Made by a program: the position numbers and the translations under genes. Positions 43,562-52,037 of a stretch of 64,000 bases of DNA are shown here, one piece after another. Within the stretch, counting starts at the first letter, position 1. Each line of letters begins with the position of its first letter. Source of the stretch: UBA1181 sp045600225. Lineage in GTDB: Bacteria > Bacteroidota > Bacteroidia > Bacteroidales > Paludibacteraceae. The stretch spans positions 39,580 through 103,579 of the forward strand of contig JAZRXL010000079.1 of NCBI GenBank assembly GCA_045600225.1, read 5' to 3'. Under the pieces are notes generated by a model that saw only the letters and a program-made list of their open reading frames with translations, ran no database searches and was not told where the DNA came from.

Positions 43562-44581
43562 ATGTCAATACAATTACCTCCTGAATGGATTCAGCAGAGT
43601 TGCGTGATGCTTACTTGGCCTCACGAAGATACGGATTGGAATTATATCTTGGATGATGTGACGGAATGTTTCATCAACATTGCGCGTGAAATAGCAAAGC
43701 GAGAAAAGTTGCTTATCGTATGTCGCGATGTGGAGAAAGTGCAAAGCCTATTACCTGATATCTCTGATAAGATATTGTTCCGTCAGATTATGACGAATGA
43801 TACATGGGCACGAGATCATGGTCCCATCACTGTCTTTGTGGAGGGAGAACCTTGCTTGTATGATTTCCAATTCAATGGTTGGGGTTTGAAATTTGCATCT
43901 AATTTAGATAATCAGATTACTCGTAAACTATTTGATCAGGAGACATTCTCCTCGGAGACTGGATATTTCAATTTCCTACACTACGTTTTAGAAGGAGGTA
44001 GTATAGAGTCGGATGGTCGAGGAACAATGCTTACTACTGCAGAGTGTTTGCTTTCTAAAAATCGAAATGAGCATTTGCGGAAAGAAGAAGTGGATGCGTT
44101 CTTGAAGGATATTTTTGGATTGAAAAGAATTCTTTGGTTGAACCATGGATATCTTGCGGGAGATGATACTGACAGCCATGTGGATACATTGGCTCGCTTT
44201 TGCAGTGAAGATACGATTGCTTATGTTCAGTGTGAAGATAGGGAAGATGAGCACTATGAAGAATTGAAGGCTATGGAGGATGAATTGAAGGAGTTTAGGA
44301 TGGAGAATGGAGAACCATACCAGTTGGTTCCTCTTCCTATGCCCGATGCTTGTTATGAGGAGGATTTTCGTCTTCCTGCCACATATGCTAATTTTTTGAT
44401 TATAAATGGGGCTGTTTTGATACCAACCTATAATTGCCCGAACGATGAAGTAGCAAAGTCTCGTTTACAGAAGGCATTTCCTAATCACGAAATAGTGGGT
44501 ATTGATTGTAGAACATTGATTCGTCAGCATGGTTCGTTGCATTGCGTTACAATGCAGATTCCAACTGGCGTTATAAAATAA
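43562..44581 (+). CDS. aguA: Agmatine deiminase
   Basis: A 339-residue enzyme of the agmatine deiminase / Porphyromonas-type peptidyl-arginine deiminase family. It converts agmatine to N-carbamoylputrescine and ammonia in putrescine synthesis. Active-site motifs: NDTWARDHGPITV (substrate-binding Asp), LEGGSIESDGRGTMLTT (Glu and Gly region), LAGDDTDSHVDTLARF (catalytic His) and GSLHCVTMQIP with the nucleophilic Cys near residue 331. No signal peptide or Ig tail is present, which separates it from secreted virulence PADs. The next gene encodes the amidohydrolase for the following step, 5 nt downstream. Confidence 0.95.
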   Translation: MSIQLPPEWIQQSCVMLTWPHEDTDWNYILDDVTECFINIAREIAKREKLLIVCRDVEKVQSLLPDISDKILFRQIMTNDTWARDHGPITVFVEGEPCLYDFQFNGWGLKFASNLDNQITRKLFDQETFSSETGYFNFLHYVLEGGSIESDGRGTMLTTAECLLSKNRNEHLRKEEVDAFLKDIFGLKRILWLNHGYLAGDDTDSHVDTLARFCSEDTIAYVQCEDREDEHYEELKAMEDELKEFRMENGEPYQLVPLPMPDACYEEDFRLPATYANFLIINGAVLIPTYNCPNDEVAKSRLQKAFPNHEIVGIDCRTLIRQHGSLHCVTMQIPTGVIK

Positions 44582-44586
44582 AGATT

Positions 44587-45462
44587 ATGAAAGTAGGATT
44601 AATTCAACAACATAATACAGCAAATATTCAAGACAATATTTGTAGATTGCAATCCAAGGTGAGAGAATGTGCCTCCAAGGGTGCTGAACTGATTGTTATG
44701 CAGGAGTTGCATAACGGATTGTATTTTTGTCAGGAAGAGGATGTAAATCAATTTGATTTGGCAGAGACTATCCCCGGACCGTCGACAGAGAGTTTTGGTG
44801 CATTGGCCAAAGAGTTGGGTGTGGTAATTGTTCTTTCTCTATTTGAAAAGAGGGCTGTAGGCTTGTATCACAATACAGCTGTTGTTATAGAAAAGGATGG
44901 TTCGATAGCAGGAAAATATCGTAAGATGCATATTCCTGATGATCCAGCCTATTATGAGAAATTCTATTTTACACCAGGAGATTTAGGGTTCCAACCAATT
45001 CAGACCTCGGTAGGAAAGTTGGGTGTCTTGGTTTGTTGGGATCAGTGGTATCCAGAGGCAGCGCGAATGATGGCGTTGGCAGGTGCCGATATGTTAATCT
45101 ATCCAACTGCAATTGGTTGGGAGAGCACTGATACGCAAGATGAGAAGAACAGACAACTGGATGCATGGATTATATCACAAAGAGGTCATGCGGTTGCTAA
45201 TGGCTTGCCTGTTATATCTGTAAATAGAGTAGGATATGAGGAAGACCCATCTGGTGTGACTGGAGGTATTCAGTTTTGGGGTGATAGTTTCGTTGCAGGT
45301 CCTCAAGGAGAGTTCTTGACCCGCTTTTCTAACACGGAGGAGCAAATGGAAGTGTTAGAAGTATCGTTGAAGAGATCGGAAGATGTGCGTCGCATATGGC
45401 CATTCCTGAGGGATAGAAGAATTGATGCATATGGAGATATTGTAAAGAGATATAGAGATTGA
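44587..45462 (+). CDS. aguB: N-carbamoylputrescine amidohydrolase
   Basis: A 291-residue carbon-nitrogen hydrolase (nitrilase superfamily) that cleaves N-carbamoylputrescine to putrescine, CO2 and ammonia. The Glu-Lys-Cys triad is visible: Glu in ELIVMQELHNGLYF, Lys in GKYRKMHIPDDPAYYEKFYF and Cys in LGVLVCWDQWYPEAARMMAL. The ATG at 44587 gives the normal N-terminus (MKVGLIQQHNTANIQ); the frame also opens at 44542, inside aguA. Pairing with aguA makes a two-step agmatine-to-putrescine pathway as in other Bacteroidota, which feeds spermidine synthesis. No terminator is seen before parA. Confidence 0.95.
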   Translation: MKVGLIQQHNTANIQDNICRLQSKVRECASKGAELIVMQELHNGLYFCQEEDVNQFDLAETIPGPSTESFGALAKELGVVIVLSLFEKRAVGLYHNTAVVIEKDGSIAGKYRKMHIPDDPAYYEKFYFTPGDLGFQPIQTSVGKLGVLVCWDQWYPEAARMMALAGADMLIYPTAIGWESTDTQDEKNRQLDAWIISQRGHAVANGLPVISVNRVGYEEDPSGVTGGIQFWGDSFVAGPQGEFLTRFSNTEEQMEVLEVSLKRSEDVRRIWPFLRDRRIDAYGDIVKRYRD

Positions 45463-45496
45463 GAGTCTCCCTCTCTTATCAACAATATCAACTGAG

Positions 45497-45520
45497 TTAT
45501 TAACAAAAAATGGTTAATAA
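45497..45520. repeat. 8-bp inverted repeat upstream of parA
   Basis: TTATTAAC (45497-45504) and GTTAATAA (45513-45520) are separated by 8 nt, about 90 nt upstream of the parA promoter element. This is a possible operator for parAB autoregulation. It does not resemble the consensus parS. Confidence 0.3.
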
Positions 45521-45608
45521 GTATCGCTGAGTGTGAAAATCAGTGGTTTAAATCTCGGGGATAAATAACAGAGCGAGGAACATTCTTTTCATTAGTCAAA
45601 AAAAAGCA

Positions 45609-45616
45609 TATCTTTG
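45609..45616 (+). promoter_or_regulatory. -7 promoter element of the parAB operon
   Basis: TATCTTTG, with TTTT 19 nt upstream (45586-45589) as a near -33. ATG 45640 lies 23 nt downstream, which rules out the longer frame from 45616. Confidence 0.55.
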
Positions 45617-45639
45617 TGAGTGCAATTAACAAGTTCGTT

Positions 45640-46422
45640 ATGGGAAAAATAATTTCATTAGCAAATCAAAAAGGTGGAGTAGGAAAAACGACTACTACAG
45701 TAAACTTGGCTGCATCATTGGCAGTATTAGAAAAGAAGGTTCTAATAGTGGATGCTGATCCTCAGGCAAATGCTTCTTCTACATTTGGATATGATGTTCG
45801 TCGTTTGGAACATCCAGATAAGACTGTGTATGAATGTTTGTTGGGTTCGATAGATCCTCACGAGGCAGTATTGGATACTGAGTTGGAGAATTTAAAAATC
45901 ATTCCTTCTCATATTAATTTGGTAGGTGCAGAAGTGGAATTGGTTTCGATGGAGAATCGAGAGATGTATATGAAGAATGCTCTTTCTAAGTTGAAGGATG
46001 AGTATGATTATATCTTTATAGATTGTTCTCCTTCTTTGGGCTTGATTACATTGAATGCATTGACAGTGACAGATTCTGTTATTATTCCAGTTCAATGTGA
46101 GTATTTTGCATTGGAAGGTATTTCCAAGTTGTTAAATACAATCAAATTGGTAAAGAGCAAATTGAATCCTGATCTTGAAATCGAGGGATTTGTATTGACA
46201 ATGTATGATCCTCGTACTAAATTGAACAATCAGGTTGTAGAGGATGTACGTCAACACTTCCAAGATATGGTGTTTAACACTATTATTCAGAGGAATATTA
46301 AGTTGAGTGAGGCTCCAAGTGCGCATAAGCCAGTCATCACATACGATGCAGAGTCGAAAGGTGCTATCTGTTATATGCAAATGGCACAAGAATTATTGGA
46401 GCGTAATAAAGAGAATAAATAA
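45640..46422 (+). CDS. parA: Chromosome-partitioning ATPase ParA (Soj)
   Basis: A 260-residue deviant Walker ATPase. KGGVGKTTTTVNLAASLA at residues 11-28 is the deviant Walker A with the signature Lys; VLIVDADPQANASSTFG and DYIFIDCSPSLGLITLNAL are the following nucleotide motifs. There is no N-terminal HTH, so it is the short chromosomal Soj type rather than a plasmid ParA. It acts with ParB to segregate replication origins along the nucleoid. The first codon chosen is the ATG that begins MGKIISLANQ. parB follows 14 nt downstream, and DUF5683 and mltD complete the operon. Confidence 0.96.
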   Translation: MGKIISLANQKGGVGKTTTTVNLAASLAVLEKKVLIVDADPQANASSTFGYDVRRLEHPDKTVYECLLGSIDPHEAVLDTELENLKIIPSHINLVGAEVELVSMENREMYMKNALSKLKDEYDYIFIDCSPSLGLITLNALTVTDSVIIPVQCEYFALEGISKLLNTIKLVKSKLNPDLEIEGFVLTMYDPRTKLNNQVVEDVRQHFQDMVFNTIIQRNIKLSEAPSAHKPVITYDAESKGAICYMQMAQELLERNKENK

Positions 46423-46436
46423 TTGGAGGCAGACAA

Positions 46437-47360
46437 ATGGCAAAGAAATTTGGAGGTTTAAGTAGTGGCCTTGATGATATGGACACTGACACAACGTTTT
46501 TAAAGAAGAAGGGAAATGGAGTCGACGCCCTTTTCGGAAGTAAAACTGATGATGTGAAAGTGGATGGGGCCTCTTCTATCAATGAAATTGACATTGCTGA
46601 TATTGAGGCTAACCCTGATCAACCTCGTAGAGAGTTTGATGAGGAGGCATTGGCTGAATTGTCTGAATCTATTAAGCAAATAGGTGTTATTCAACCGATA
46701 ACACTTCGAAAATTAGCAGAGCATAAGTATCAGATTATTGCAGGAGAGCGTCGTTTCCGTGCTTCTCAGATGGCAGGGTTGACAAAGGTTCCTGCTTATG
46801 TGCGTGAGGTTACGGATGAGCAAGTGATGGAGATGGCATTGGTTGAGAATATTCAACGCGAAGATTTGAATGCTATTGAAATCGCCCTTTCTTATCAAAA
46901 TTTGATGGATAAGTGTGATTATACGCAAGATCAGTTGAGTGACCGTGTAGGTAAGAAGCGTGCAACTGTTTCGAACTATATTCGTTTGCTCCGTTTGCCT
47001 GCTGAAATCCAAATGGGATTAAGAGATAAGAAGATTGATATGGGACATGCCAGAGCATTGCTTGGTGCAGAGAACTCGGTGGACCAACTATCGATCTATA
47101 ACGAAATATTAAAGAACGGCCTCTCTGTTCGTAAAGTAGAAGAGATGGTTCGAAACATAGGTGTGGCTCCTCAAAGTAAGGGTAAGTCTGACGCTTCATT
47201 GCGAGATGACTATGCTATGTTGAAGGATCGTTTGTCTTCTTTATTCTCTTCTCCGGTAGATTTGTCTTGTAATGATAAAGGAAAGGGAAAGATTACCATC
47301 TCTTTCAAAAATGAAGATGAATTTGCCAAAATATTAGAAATCTTCGATACAATAAATTAA
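46437..47360 (+). CDS. parB: Chromosome-partitioning protein ParB (Spo0J)
   Basis: A 307-residue parS-binding CTPase. The ParB/Srx domain carries EIDIADIEANPDQPRREFDE, GVIQPITLRKL, the CTP-binding AGERRFRASQMAG and MALVENIQREDLNAIE. The central HTH is YTQDQLSDRVGKKRATVSNY with DMGHARALLGAE, and the C-terminal dimerisation region ends at EILEDTIN-like EIFDTIN. All family features are intact. I found no consensus parS (GTTTCACGTGAAAC type) in the window, so the binding sites lie elsewhere. The ParB stop codon directly adjoins the DUF5683 start. Confidence 0.96.
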   Translation: MAKKFGGLSSGLDDMDTDTTFLKKKGNGVDALFGSKTDDVKVDGASSINEIDIADIEANPDQPRREFDEEALAELSESIKQIGVIQPITLRKLAEHKYQIIAGERRFRASQMAGLTKVPAYVREVTDEQVMEMALVENIQREDLNAIEIALSYQNLMDKCDYTQDQLSDRVGKKRATVSNYIRLLRLPAEIQMGLRDKKIDMGHARALLGAENSVDQLSIYNEILKNGLSVRKVEEMVRNIGVAPQSKGKSDASLRDDYAMLKDRLSSLFSSPVDLSCNDKGKGKITISFKNEDEFAKILEIFDTIN

Positions 47361-48119
47361 TTGATAAGACTAATTCGCATATTGCTTGTTTTTCTTTTCG
47401 CGCTTTGTAGTTCATCTATATGGGCGTTGGAAGGTGTGTCTGCTGCTCAAGCGGACTCCTTGTTGACTGATACGATACCATCAGAAACACCTGAGTTTTT
47501 CGTGTTAGAATCTTCAAATGATTCAACCATTACGTTAGAACAGCCACGAAAGGAGAAAAAGGAAAGGAAAATAAAGGAAGTAGAGAAGGAGAAGAAAGAT
47601 ACTCTTCATAAAGAGTTCTTCAAGCCAGATCCAAAGAAGGCAACTTGGTATGCGGTTGTGTGTCCTGGTTTGGGACAAATATACAATAGAAGTTATTGGA
47701 AGTTACCGATTTTGTATGGAGGTGTTTTGTCGTTTACATACTTAATTGGATGGAACGGAAGAATGTATAATGATTATCACAATGCATACCGTGATATGGT
47801 TGATAACGATCCCAATACCAATAGTTATATTGCACTTTCTCCTGGGTATAATGATACACAGACTTGGTTGCAATCTACGTTAAAGACAAAAATGAACCGA
47901 TATCGTCGTGCTCGTGATATGAGTACCTTCGGTTTGGTGGCATTATATGCTATTAGTGTGATTGATGCATTTGTGGATGCACACCTATATGATTTTTCGG
48001 TAACGGATGATTTGTCTATGCGAGTAGAGCCCGTTATCAACACCTATGGTTTTCAAAATACAGAGGAAGCAAGACGCACCTCAATAGTGGGGGTCAATTG
48101 CAGTTTCCGCTTTAAATGA
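47361..48119 (+). CDS. DUF5683 exported/membrane protein
   Basis: A 252-residue protein with a signal sequence (IRILLVFLFALCSSSIWAL), a charged Lys/Glu region (about 65-90) and the DUF5683 domain (KATWYAVVCPGLGQIYNRSY; SFTYLIGWNGRMYNDYHNAY), which has two or three membrane segments. No ATG gives this N-terminus. The first usable codon is TTG at 47361, directly after the parB TAA, so translation may be reinitiated by the parB ribosome. It overlaps mltD by 4 nt (ATGA). The family is conserved between parB and mltD in Bacteroidales; its function is unknown. Confidence 0.85.
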   Translation: MIRLIRILLVFLFALCSSSIWALEGVSAAQADSLLTDTIPSETPEFFVLESSNDSTITLEQPRKEKKERKIKEVEKEKKDTLHKEFFKPDPKKATWYAVVCPGLGQIYNRSYWKLPILYGGVLSFTYLIGWNGRMYNDYHNAYRDMVDNDPNTNSYIALSPGYNDTQTWLQSTLKTKMNRYRRARDMSTFGLVALYAISVIDAFVDAHLYDFSVTDDLSMRVEPVINTYGFQNTEEARRTSIVGVNCSFRFK

Positions 48120-49432
48120 TGAATATGAAACGAATTTTGTTATTTATTTTCTTAAGTAATTTTATTTCTCTTTTTGCAGTTGGATCAAATGATTCGTTAA
48201 CGAAAGCGTTTACAGAGGATGCTTTACTTGCAGATTCTTTTTTGTCTGCCTCTCCTGATTCTGTATTGCTTAAAAAACACGAATATCCTATTGCTTTTGA
48301 AAATAATCTAAATGCACTTTTAACCACCTACCATAATGCAATATTGGTGTCAGATTGCAAATCGGATAGTGTTGGCCCTGAAATTGATGACGAACTTACA
48401 ATGAAAAGATTGCAGAAGATACCTGCTCTTTTTGAATTGGTTTATAATCCTATTGTAAAGAAATATATTGAGTTGTATACCCAACGTCGCAGAAAGCAGA
48501 TGGAGTATATGCTTGGTGTTGGCGATTATTACTTTCCAATCTTTGAACAAGCATTGGATGCAGCCAATATGCCAATGGAATTGAAATATTTGCCAGTTAT
48601 CGAGTCTGCTCTTAATCCTCGTGCATTTTCAGTGGCAGGAGCCTCTGGTTTGTGGCAATTTATGTATGGAACAGGTAAAATCTATGGTCTTCAAGGAAAT
48701 AGTTTGATTGATGAGAGACGTGATCCAATCAAGGCTACATCTGCAGCTGTCCGTTACTTGAAGGATTTGTATCGCATCTATGGAGATTGGGCATTGGTGA
48801 TTGCGGCTTATAATTGTGGACCAGGAAATGTAAACAAGGCAATAAAGCGTTCGAATGGAAAGAAAGACTATTGGGCTATCTATCCATATTTACCACAAGA
48901 GACAAGAGGATATGTACCAGCATTCATTGCGGCAACATATGCTATGACCTATCATAAGGAGCATGGGTTGTGTCCTGCACGCGTTGAATTGCCTGTTTTC
49001 TGTGATACAATCCGATTGAATGATCGGTTGCATTTGGCTCAGATTGCAGAGGTCTTGAATGTCGATATAGAGGTGTTGAGAAGTTTAAATCCTCAATATC
49101 GAAAGGATATTATTCCGGGTAATGGACAAACTTATACCTTGTGTTTGCCACAGGTCCAAATTGAGAAGTTTATTGATATGAAGGATTCCATCCTTGCATA
49201 CAAAGCGGATTCATTTAATGTGTTGACTCGTGTTCAGGTATTGCCAGCAGCTGCCGACCCGTATTACAAAGGGAAAGGAACTGGAGGCTCAAAGGGAGTA
49301 TATGTTGTCAAAAAAGGTGACACACTATCTTCTATAGCCCGCAACAAGAAGGTTTCTGTTGCTCAAATTAAGAAATGGAATAATCTTCGTTCTGATAATA
49401 TCTACATAGGACAGAAATTGAAAATTTATTAA
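48116..49432 (+). CDS. mltD: MltD-like lytic transglycosylase with LysM
   Basis: A 438-residue peptidoglycan-cleaving enzyme. A signal peptide (ILLFIFLSNFISLFAVGSND) precedes an SLT domain at about 135-275: the catalytic Glu163 in LPVIESALNPRAFSVAGASG, GLWQFMYGTG, and AAYNCGPGNVNKAI. A diverged LysM-like segment (LAQIAEVLNVDIEVLRSLNP) and a clear C-terminal LysM (YVVKKGDTLSSIARNKKVSV to NIYIGQKLKIY) bind the wall. The start overlaps the DUF5683 stop in ATGA. Placement after parAB and DUF5683 is conserved in Bacteroidales. The relA/spoT gene that I recall following it in Bacteroides is absent; a terminator follows instead. Confidence 0.93.
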   Translation: MMNMKRILLFIFLSNFISLFAVGSNDSLTKAFTEDALLADSFLSASPDSVLLKKHEYPIAFENNLNALLTTYHNAILVSDCKSDSVGPEIDDELTMKRLQKIPALFELVYNPIVKKYIELYTQRRRKQMEYMLGVGDYYFPIFEQALDAANMPMELKYLPVIESALNPRAFSVAGASGLWQFMYGTGKIYGLQGNSLIDERRDPIKATSAAVRYLKDLYRIYGDWALVIAAYNCGPGNVNKAIKRSNGKKDYWAIYPYLPQETRGYVPAFIAATYAMTYHKEHGLCPARVELPVFCDTIRLNDRLHLAQIAEVLNVDIEVLRSLNPQYRKDIIPGNGQTYTLCLPQVQIEKFIDMKDSILAYKADSFNVLTRVQVLPAAADPYYKGKGTGGSKGVYVVKKGDTLSSIARNKKVSVAQIKKWNNLRSDNIYIGQKLKIY

Positions 49433-49453
49433 TTGATTCTTTTTGATATAAAG

Positions 49454-49473
49454 GCAGGTTAATGTTAACCTGC
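49454..49473 (+). terminator. Terminator of the parAB-DUF5683-mltD operon
   Basis: GCAGGTTAA (49454-49462) and TTAACCTGC (49465-49473) form a near-continuous dyad followed by TTTT, about 20 nt after the mltD stop codon. Confidence 0.8.
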
Positions 49474-49547
49474 TTTTCTGTTATTGCTATTCTGCAACTT
49501 TAATTTAGGAAAATATGTTTTATAAAAACTCTTTTTCCCCCATAAAA

Positions 49548-49575
49548 AAACGTCGCTCTTTACAGAACGACGTTT
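49548..49575 (-). terminator. Terminator of the GH16 gene
   Basis: AAACGTCG (49548-49555) with CGACGTTT (49568-49575), 12-nt loop with further pairing. On the minus strand it is followed by a run of T. Confidence 0.75.
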
Positions 49576-49599
49576 GCTTTTTTTCTCTATAAAAACACC

Positions 49600-50445
49600 T
49601 TAATTAACAGCTTGAATCTCTTCCTTGGTAAGTTTTAGAACAAGGGCTCCATCTTCGATTTCAATGTTGCTTGCTCTTAATCTTACTAATTCCATCTCCC
49701 AAGTACCTTTACTCCATCTGTTTTTGTCGAATGTGTCAAATTCATCCGTCCATTTCTCTGTAAATGATTTGCTTTCGGCATCATAGTCGTATACCTTCAC
49801 ATAGTCGATGTATTGTGCAATAGGAATGTTCTTTTGATCCAATTGTCCTACCCAAGCCACACTTTTGCTTGCCCATAAATTGAATCTTAAACTTTGCTCC
49901 TCAACCAAAGCTTCCACCTGTTTCTTCGGATCATTACTTGTTTCGGTCTTTCTAACCTCTACGCCATCTACAGTCCATAGAACATAGTCTGGTGTCCAAT
50001 CGATAGCGTAAACATGATATTCACTATCAACAGAAGAAGGAAGATTAAGGAACTTCTCTGTGGTAATTTGACCTTCAGCCCATCCTGTAATGATATTAGA
50101 CTGGAATCCATTTGGATTCTTTCCTATGACTTCAATGTCAATTTCGTTCCAGACCTTACCTCCACCTTGGTAGGAATCGTTATAGTAGAGGAACATGGAA
50201 CTGATGCAACCTGGTGCATAGGCCATTTTCATTTTGGCTTCAAAACGACCATATTTAAATGTCTCTTTAGAATATAATTCTGCACCATAGTATATGTATG
50301 TTACAGGAGGTTGATTTGAATCGTTTCCAACTTCTTGTCCTTGTTCGTTGGAAGGTGGAGTTGGTACTTCTTCCTCTTCCTCCTTAGAGCAGGAAATGAA
50401 GGCTGATAATAAACCTAAACATAATAAGTAGTGTAAATGTTTCAT
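49600..50445 (-). CDS. GH16 lichenase lipoprotein, naturally circularly permuted (Fibrobacter type)
   Basis: A 281-residue predicted 1,3-1,4-beta-glucanase on the cell surface or in the periplasm. The lipoprotein signal (MKHLHYLLCLGLLSAFISC) is followed by an acidic EEEEE stretch typical of surface export in Bacteroidota. The catalytic motif WNEIDIEVIG holds the nucleophile and acid Glu at about 101 and 105. The mature domain begins at YYGAELYSKETFKYGRFEAK, and the strand segment that opens Bacillus lichenases is instead at the C-terminus (SFTEKWTDEFDTFDKNRWSK to NIEIEDGALVLKL). This is the order known from the Fibrobacter succinogenes enzyme, which it also resembles in wording (SSMFLY, GKNPNGFQSNIITG). 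The start is ATG 50445, 25 nt after a promoter element. A single-gene unit. Confidence 0.92.
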   Translation of the reverse strand: MKHLHYLLCLGLLSAFISCSKEEEEEVPTPPSNEQGQEVGNDSNQPPVTYIYYGAELYSKETFKYGRFEAKMKMAYAPGCISSMFLYYNDSYQGGGKVWNEIDIEVIGKNPNGFQSNIITGWAEGQITTEKFLNLPSSVDSEYHVYAIDWTPDYVLWTVDGVEVRKTETSNDPKKQVEALVEEQSLRFNLWASKSVAWVGQLDQKNIPIAQYIDYVKVYDYDAESKSFTEKWTDEFDTFDKNRWSKGTWEMELVRLRASNIEIEDGALVLKLTKEEIQAVN

Positions 50446-50469
50446 GATTCTAAATTTTTGATAATAATA

Positions 50470-50501
50470 CAAATGTAATGAATTCTTTTCTTCTTTCCAA
50501 T
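50470..50501 (-). promoter_or_regulatory. Promoter of the GH16 lichenase
   Basis: The minus strand reads ATTG (50501-50498), 20 nt, TACATTTG (50477-50470). The -7 is exact and the -33 has one mismatch. It supports the ATG at 50445 over the in-frame codon at 50472, which would overlap the promoter. Confidence 0.6.
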
Positions 50502-50539
50502 ATGTTTTGAGTCTGGATTTTTATCATAAAAAACAAAAA

Positions 50540-50564
50540 GCAGCAATGTCATCGACATTGCCGC
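50540..50564 (-). terminator. Terminator of the nuo operon
   Basis: On the minus strand an 11-bp stem with one G/U pair and a 3-nt loop is followed by a broken T-run. It starts about 28 nt after nuoN. Confidence 0.8.
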
Positions 50565-50592
50565 TCTCGTTTTATATTTCAATTGGTTATTA

Positions 50593-52017
50593 TTACATTC
50601 CAAAACTTACGCCATGGATGTACTCGTATATAGGGCTGATTAAACCTAATACAAGAATTGCAATTGTACAGATGATTAGACCAACGCGAGACATTGTGTC
50701 GCTATTGAAGTATGCAATAGGAGCGTCAGACTTGTTGATGAACATCGCCTTAACCACCAATAGATAGTAATAAAGTGAGATGACAGTGTTTAACAATGCA
50801 ATGAATACCAAAAGGGTTTCACCTTGCTTCATAGCTGCTGCGAAGATGAAGAACTTACTGAAGAATCCTGCGAATACAGGGATACCTCCTAACGAGAACA
50901 TCGCCAACATCATTACAAGGGCAAGTTTTGGATTTGTGTCATACAAACCATTGTAATCTGTCATTGTAAGTTTGCCTGTCTTGTTTTCAATTGAAGAGAT
51001 AACTCCGAAGGCTGCCAAGTTGGTAAACATATAGATGAACAAATAGAATACCATTGAAGCCATACCTTGTTGTGAGCCTGTATAGATACCCAACATTACA
51101 TATCCAGCTTGAGAGATAGATGAGAATGCCAAGAATCTCTTCAAGTTCTTTTGTCGGATGGCGAACAAGTTACCTACTGTGATTGTGATAACAATGATCC
51201 ACCACATGAATGATTGCCATACCTCTGGATAGTTAGAGAATGCCTTGATCAAAATACACATTAAAGCGAATGCTGCAGATCCCTTCGAGATAACTGATAG
51301 GTAAGCGGTAACTGCAGTAGGAGCACCTTGGTATGTGTCTGCTGTCCACAAATGGAATGGTACCAAAGAAAGCTTGAAACCAAGACCAGCAATAAAGAAG
51401 ATACTTGCCATGATGTGGAGTGGGGAAGGTGTGAAATATGCCAATACTTCGTCGAAGTATAGAGAACCACAAGTTCCGTAGATCAATGAGATACCAAACA
51501 ACATAACACCTGATGAGAATGCTGCTGTAAGAACATACTTGGCTGCAGCCTCTGGAGATTCAGATTCTTTCTTGTTGAAAGCAACCAATGTAGCCATTGG
51601 AATTGAAGCAGTCTCCAAACCAATGTAGAACAAAAGGAAGTCTCCTGCCGACACCATTAGGTACATACCAAACAATGTAGCAAACATCAAGAAATAGAAC
51701 TCACCGCAGTGCTTTAGGTTCTTTGTGTTATTCCACTCGAAAGCGAATAAAAGAACCAACAATGTTCCTATGTTTAAGAAGTTCTTTACAAAGCAATGAA
51801 TGTCGGAAGTGATATACATTCCTTCGAATGACTCTGCTGTTCCTACAGCTCCCCATTGGAATATGCCCAACAATGTGTGGATGGCAAACATACCAATAGC
51901 AAGATATTGGAATCCTTTCTTGTTATTACCTAAGAATAGGTCACCTAACAAAGCCAAGATCAAAACCACTACTAATGATATTTCGTGGTTCATTATTAGA
52001 AAATTACTATAATCCAT
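50593..52017 (-). CDS. nuoN: NADH-quinone oxidoreductase subunit N
   Basis: A 474-residue antiporter-like membrane subunit of complex I, with about 14 helices. Family stretches include AGLGFKLSLVPFHLWTADTY with the conserved Lys, GAPTAVTAYLSVISKGSAAF and KRFLAFSSISQAGYVMLGIY. It contributes a proton (or Na+) channel to the membrane arm. It is the last gene of the operon, 20 nt after nuoM, followed by the operon terminator. Confidence 0.96.
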   Translation of the reverse strand: MDYSNFLIMNHEISLVVVLILALLGDLFLGNNKKGFQYLAIGMFAIHTLLGIFQWGAVGTAESFEGMYITSDIHCFVKNFLNIGTLLVLLFAFEWNNTKNLKHCGEFYFLMFATLFGMYLMVSAGDFLLFYIGLETASIPMATLVAFNKKESESPEAAAKYVLTAAFSSGVMLFGISLIYGTCGSLYFDEVLAYFTPSPLHIMASIFFIAGLGFKLSLVPFHLWTADTYQGAPTAVTAYLSVISKGSAAFALMCILIKAFSNYPEVWQSFMWWIIVITITVGNLFAIRQKNLKRFLAFSSISQAGYVMLGIYTGSQQGMASMVFYLFIYMFTNLAAFGVISSIENKTGKLTMTDYNGLYDTNPKLALVMMLAMFSLGGIPVFAGFFSKFFIFAAAMKQGETLLVFIALLNTVISLYYYLLVVKAMFINKSDAPIAYFNSDTMSRVGLIICTIAILVLGLISPIYEYIHGVSFGM

Positions 52018-52037
52018 ATCCTATAAGTTTATTTCGA

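Noticed and set aside
45463..45639. A parS site near parAB
   Set aside because: The inverted repeat found (TTATTAAC/GTTAATAA) does not fit the conserved parS palindrome, and no GTTTCACGTGAAAC-like site was seen in the window.
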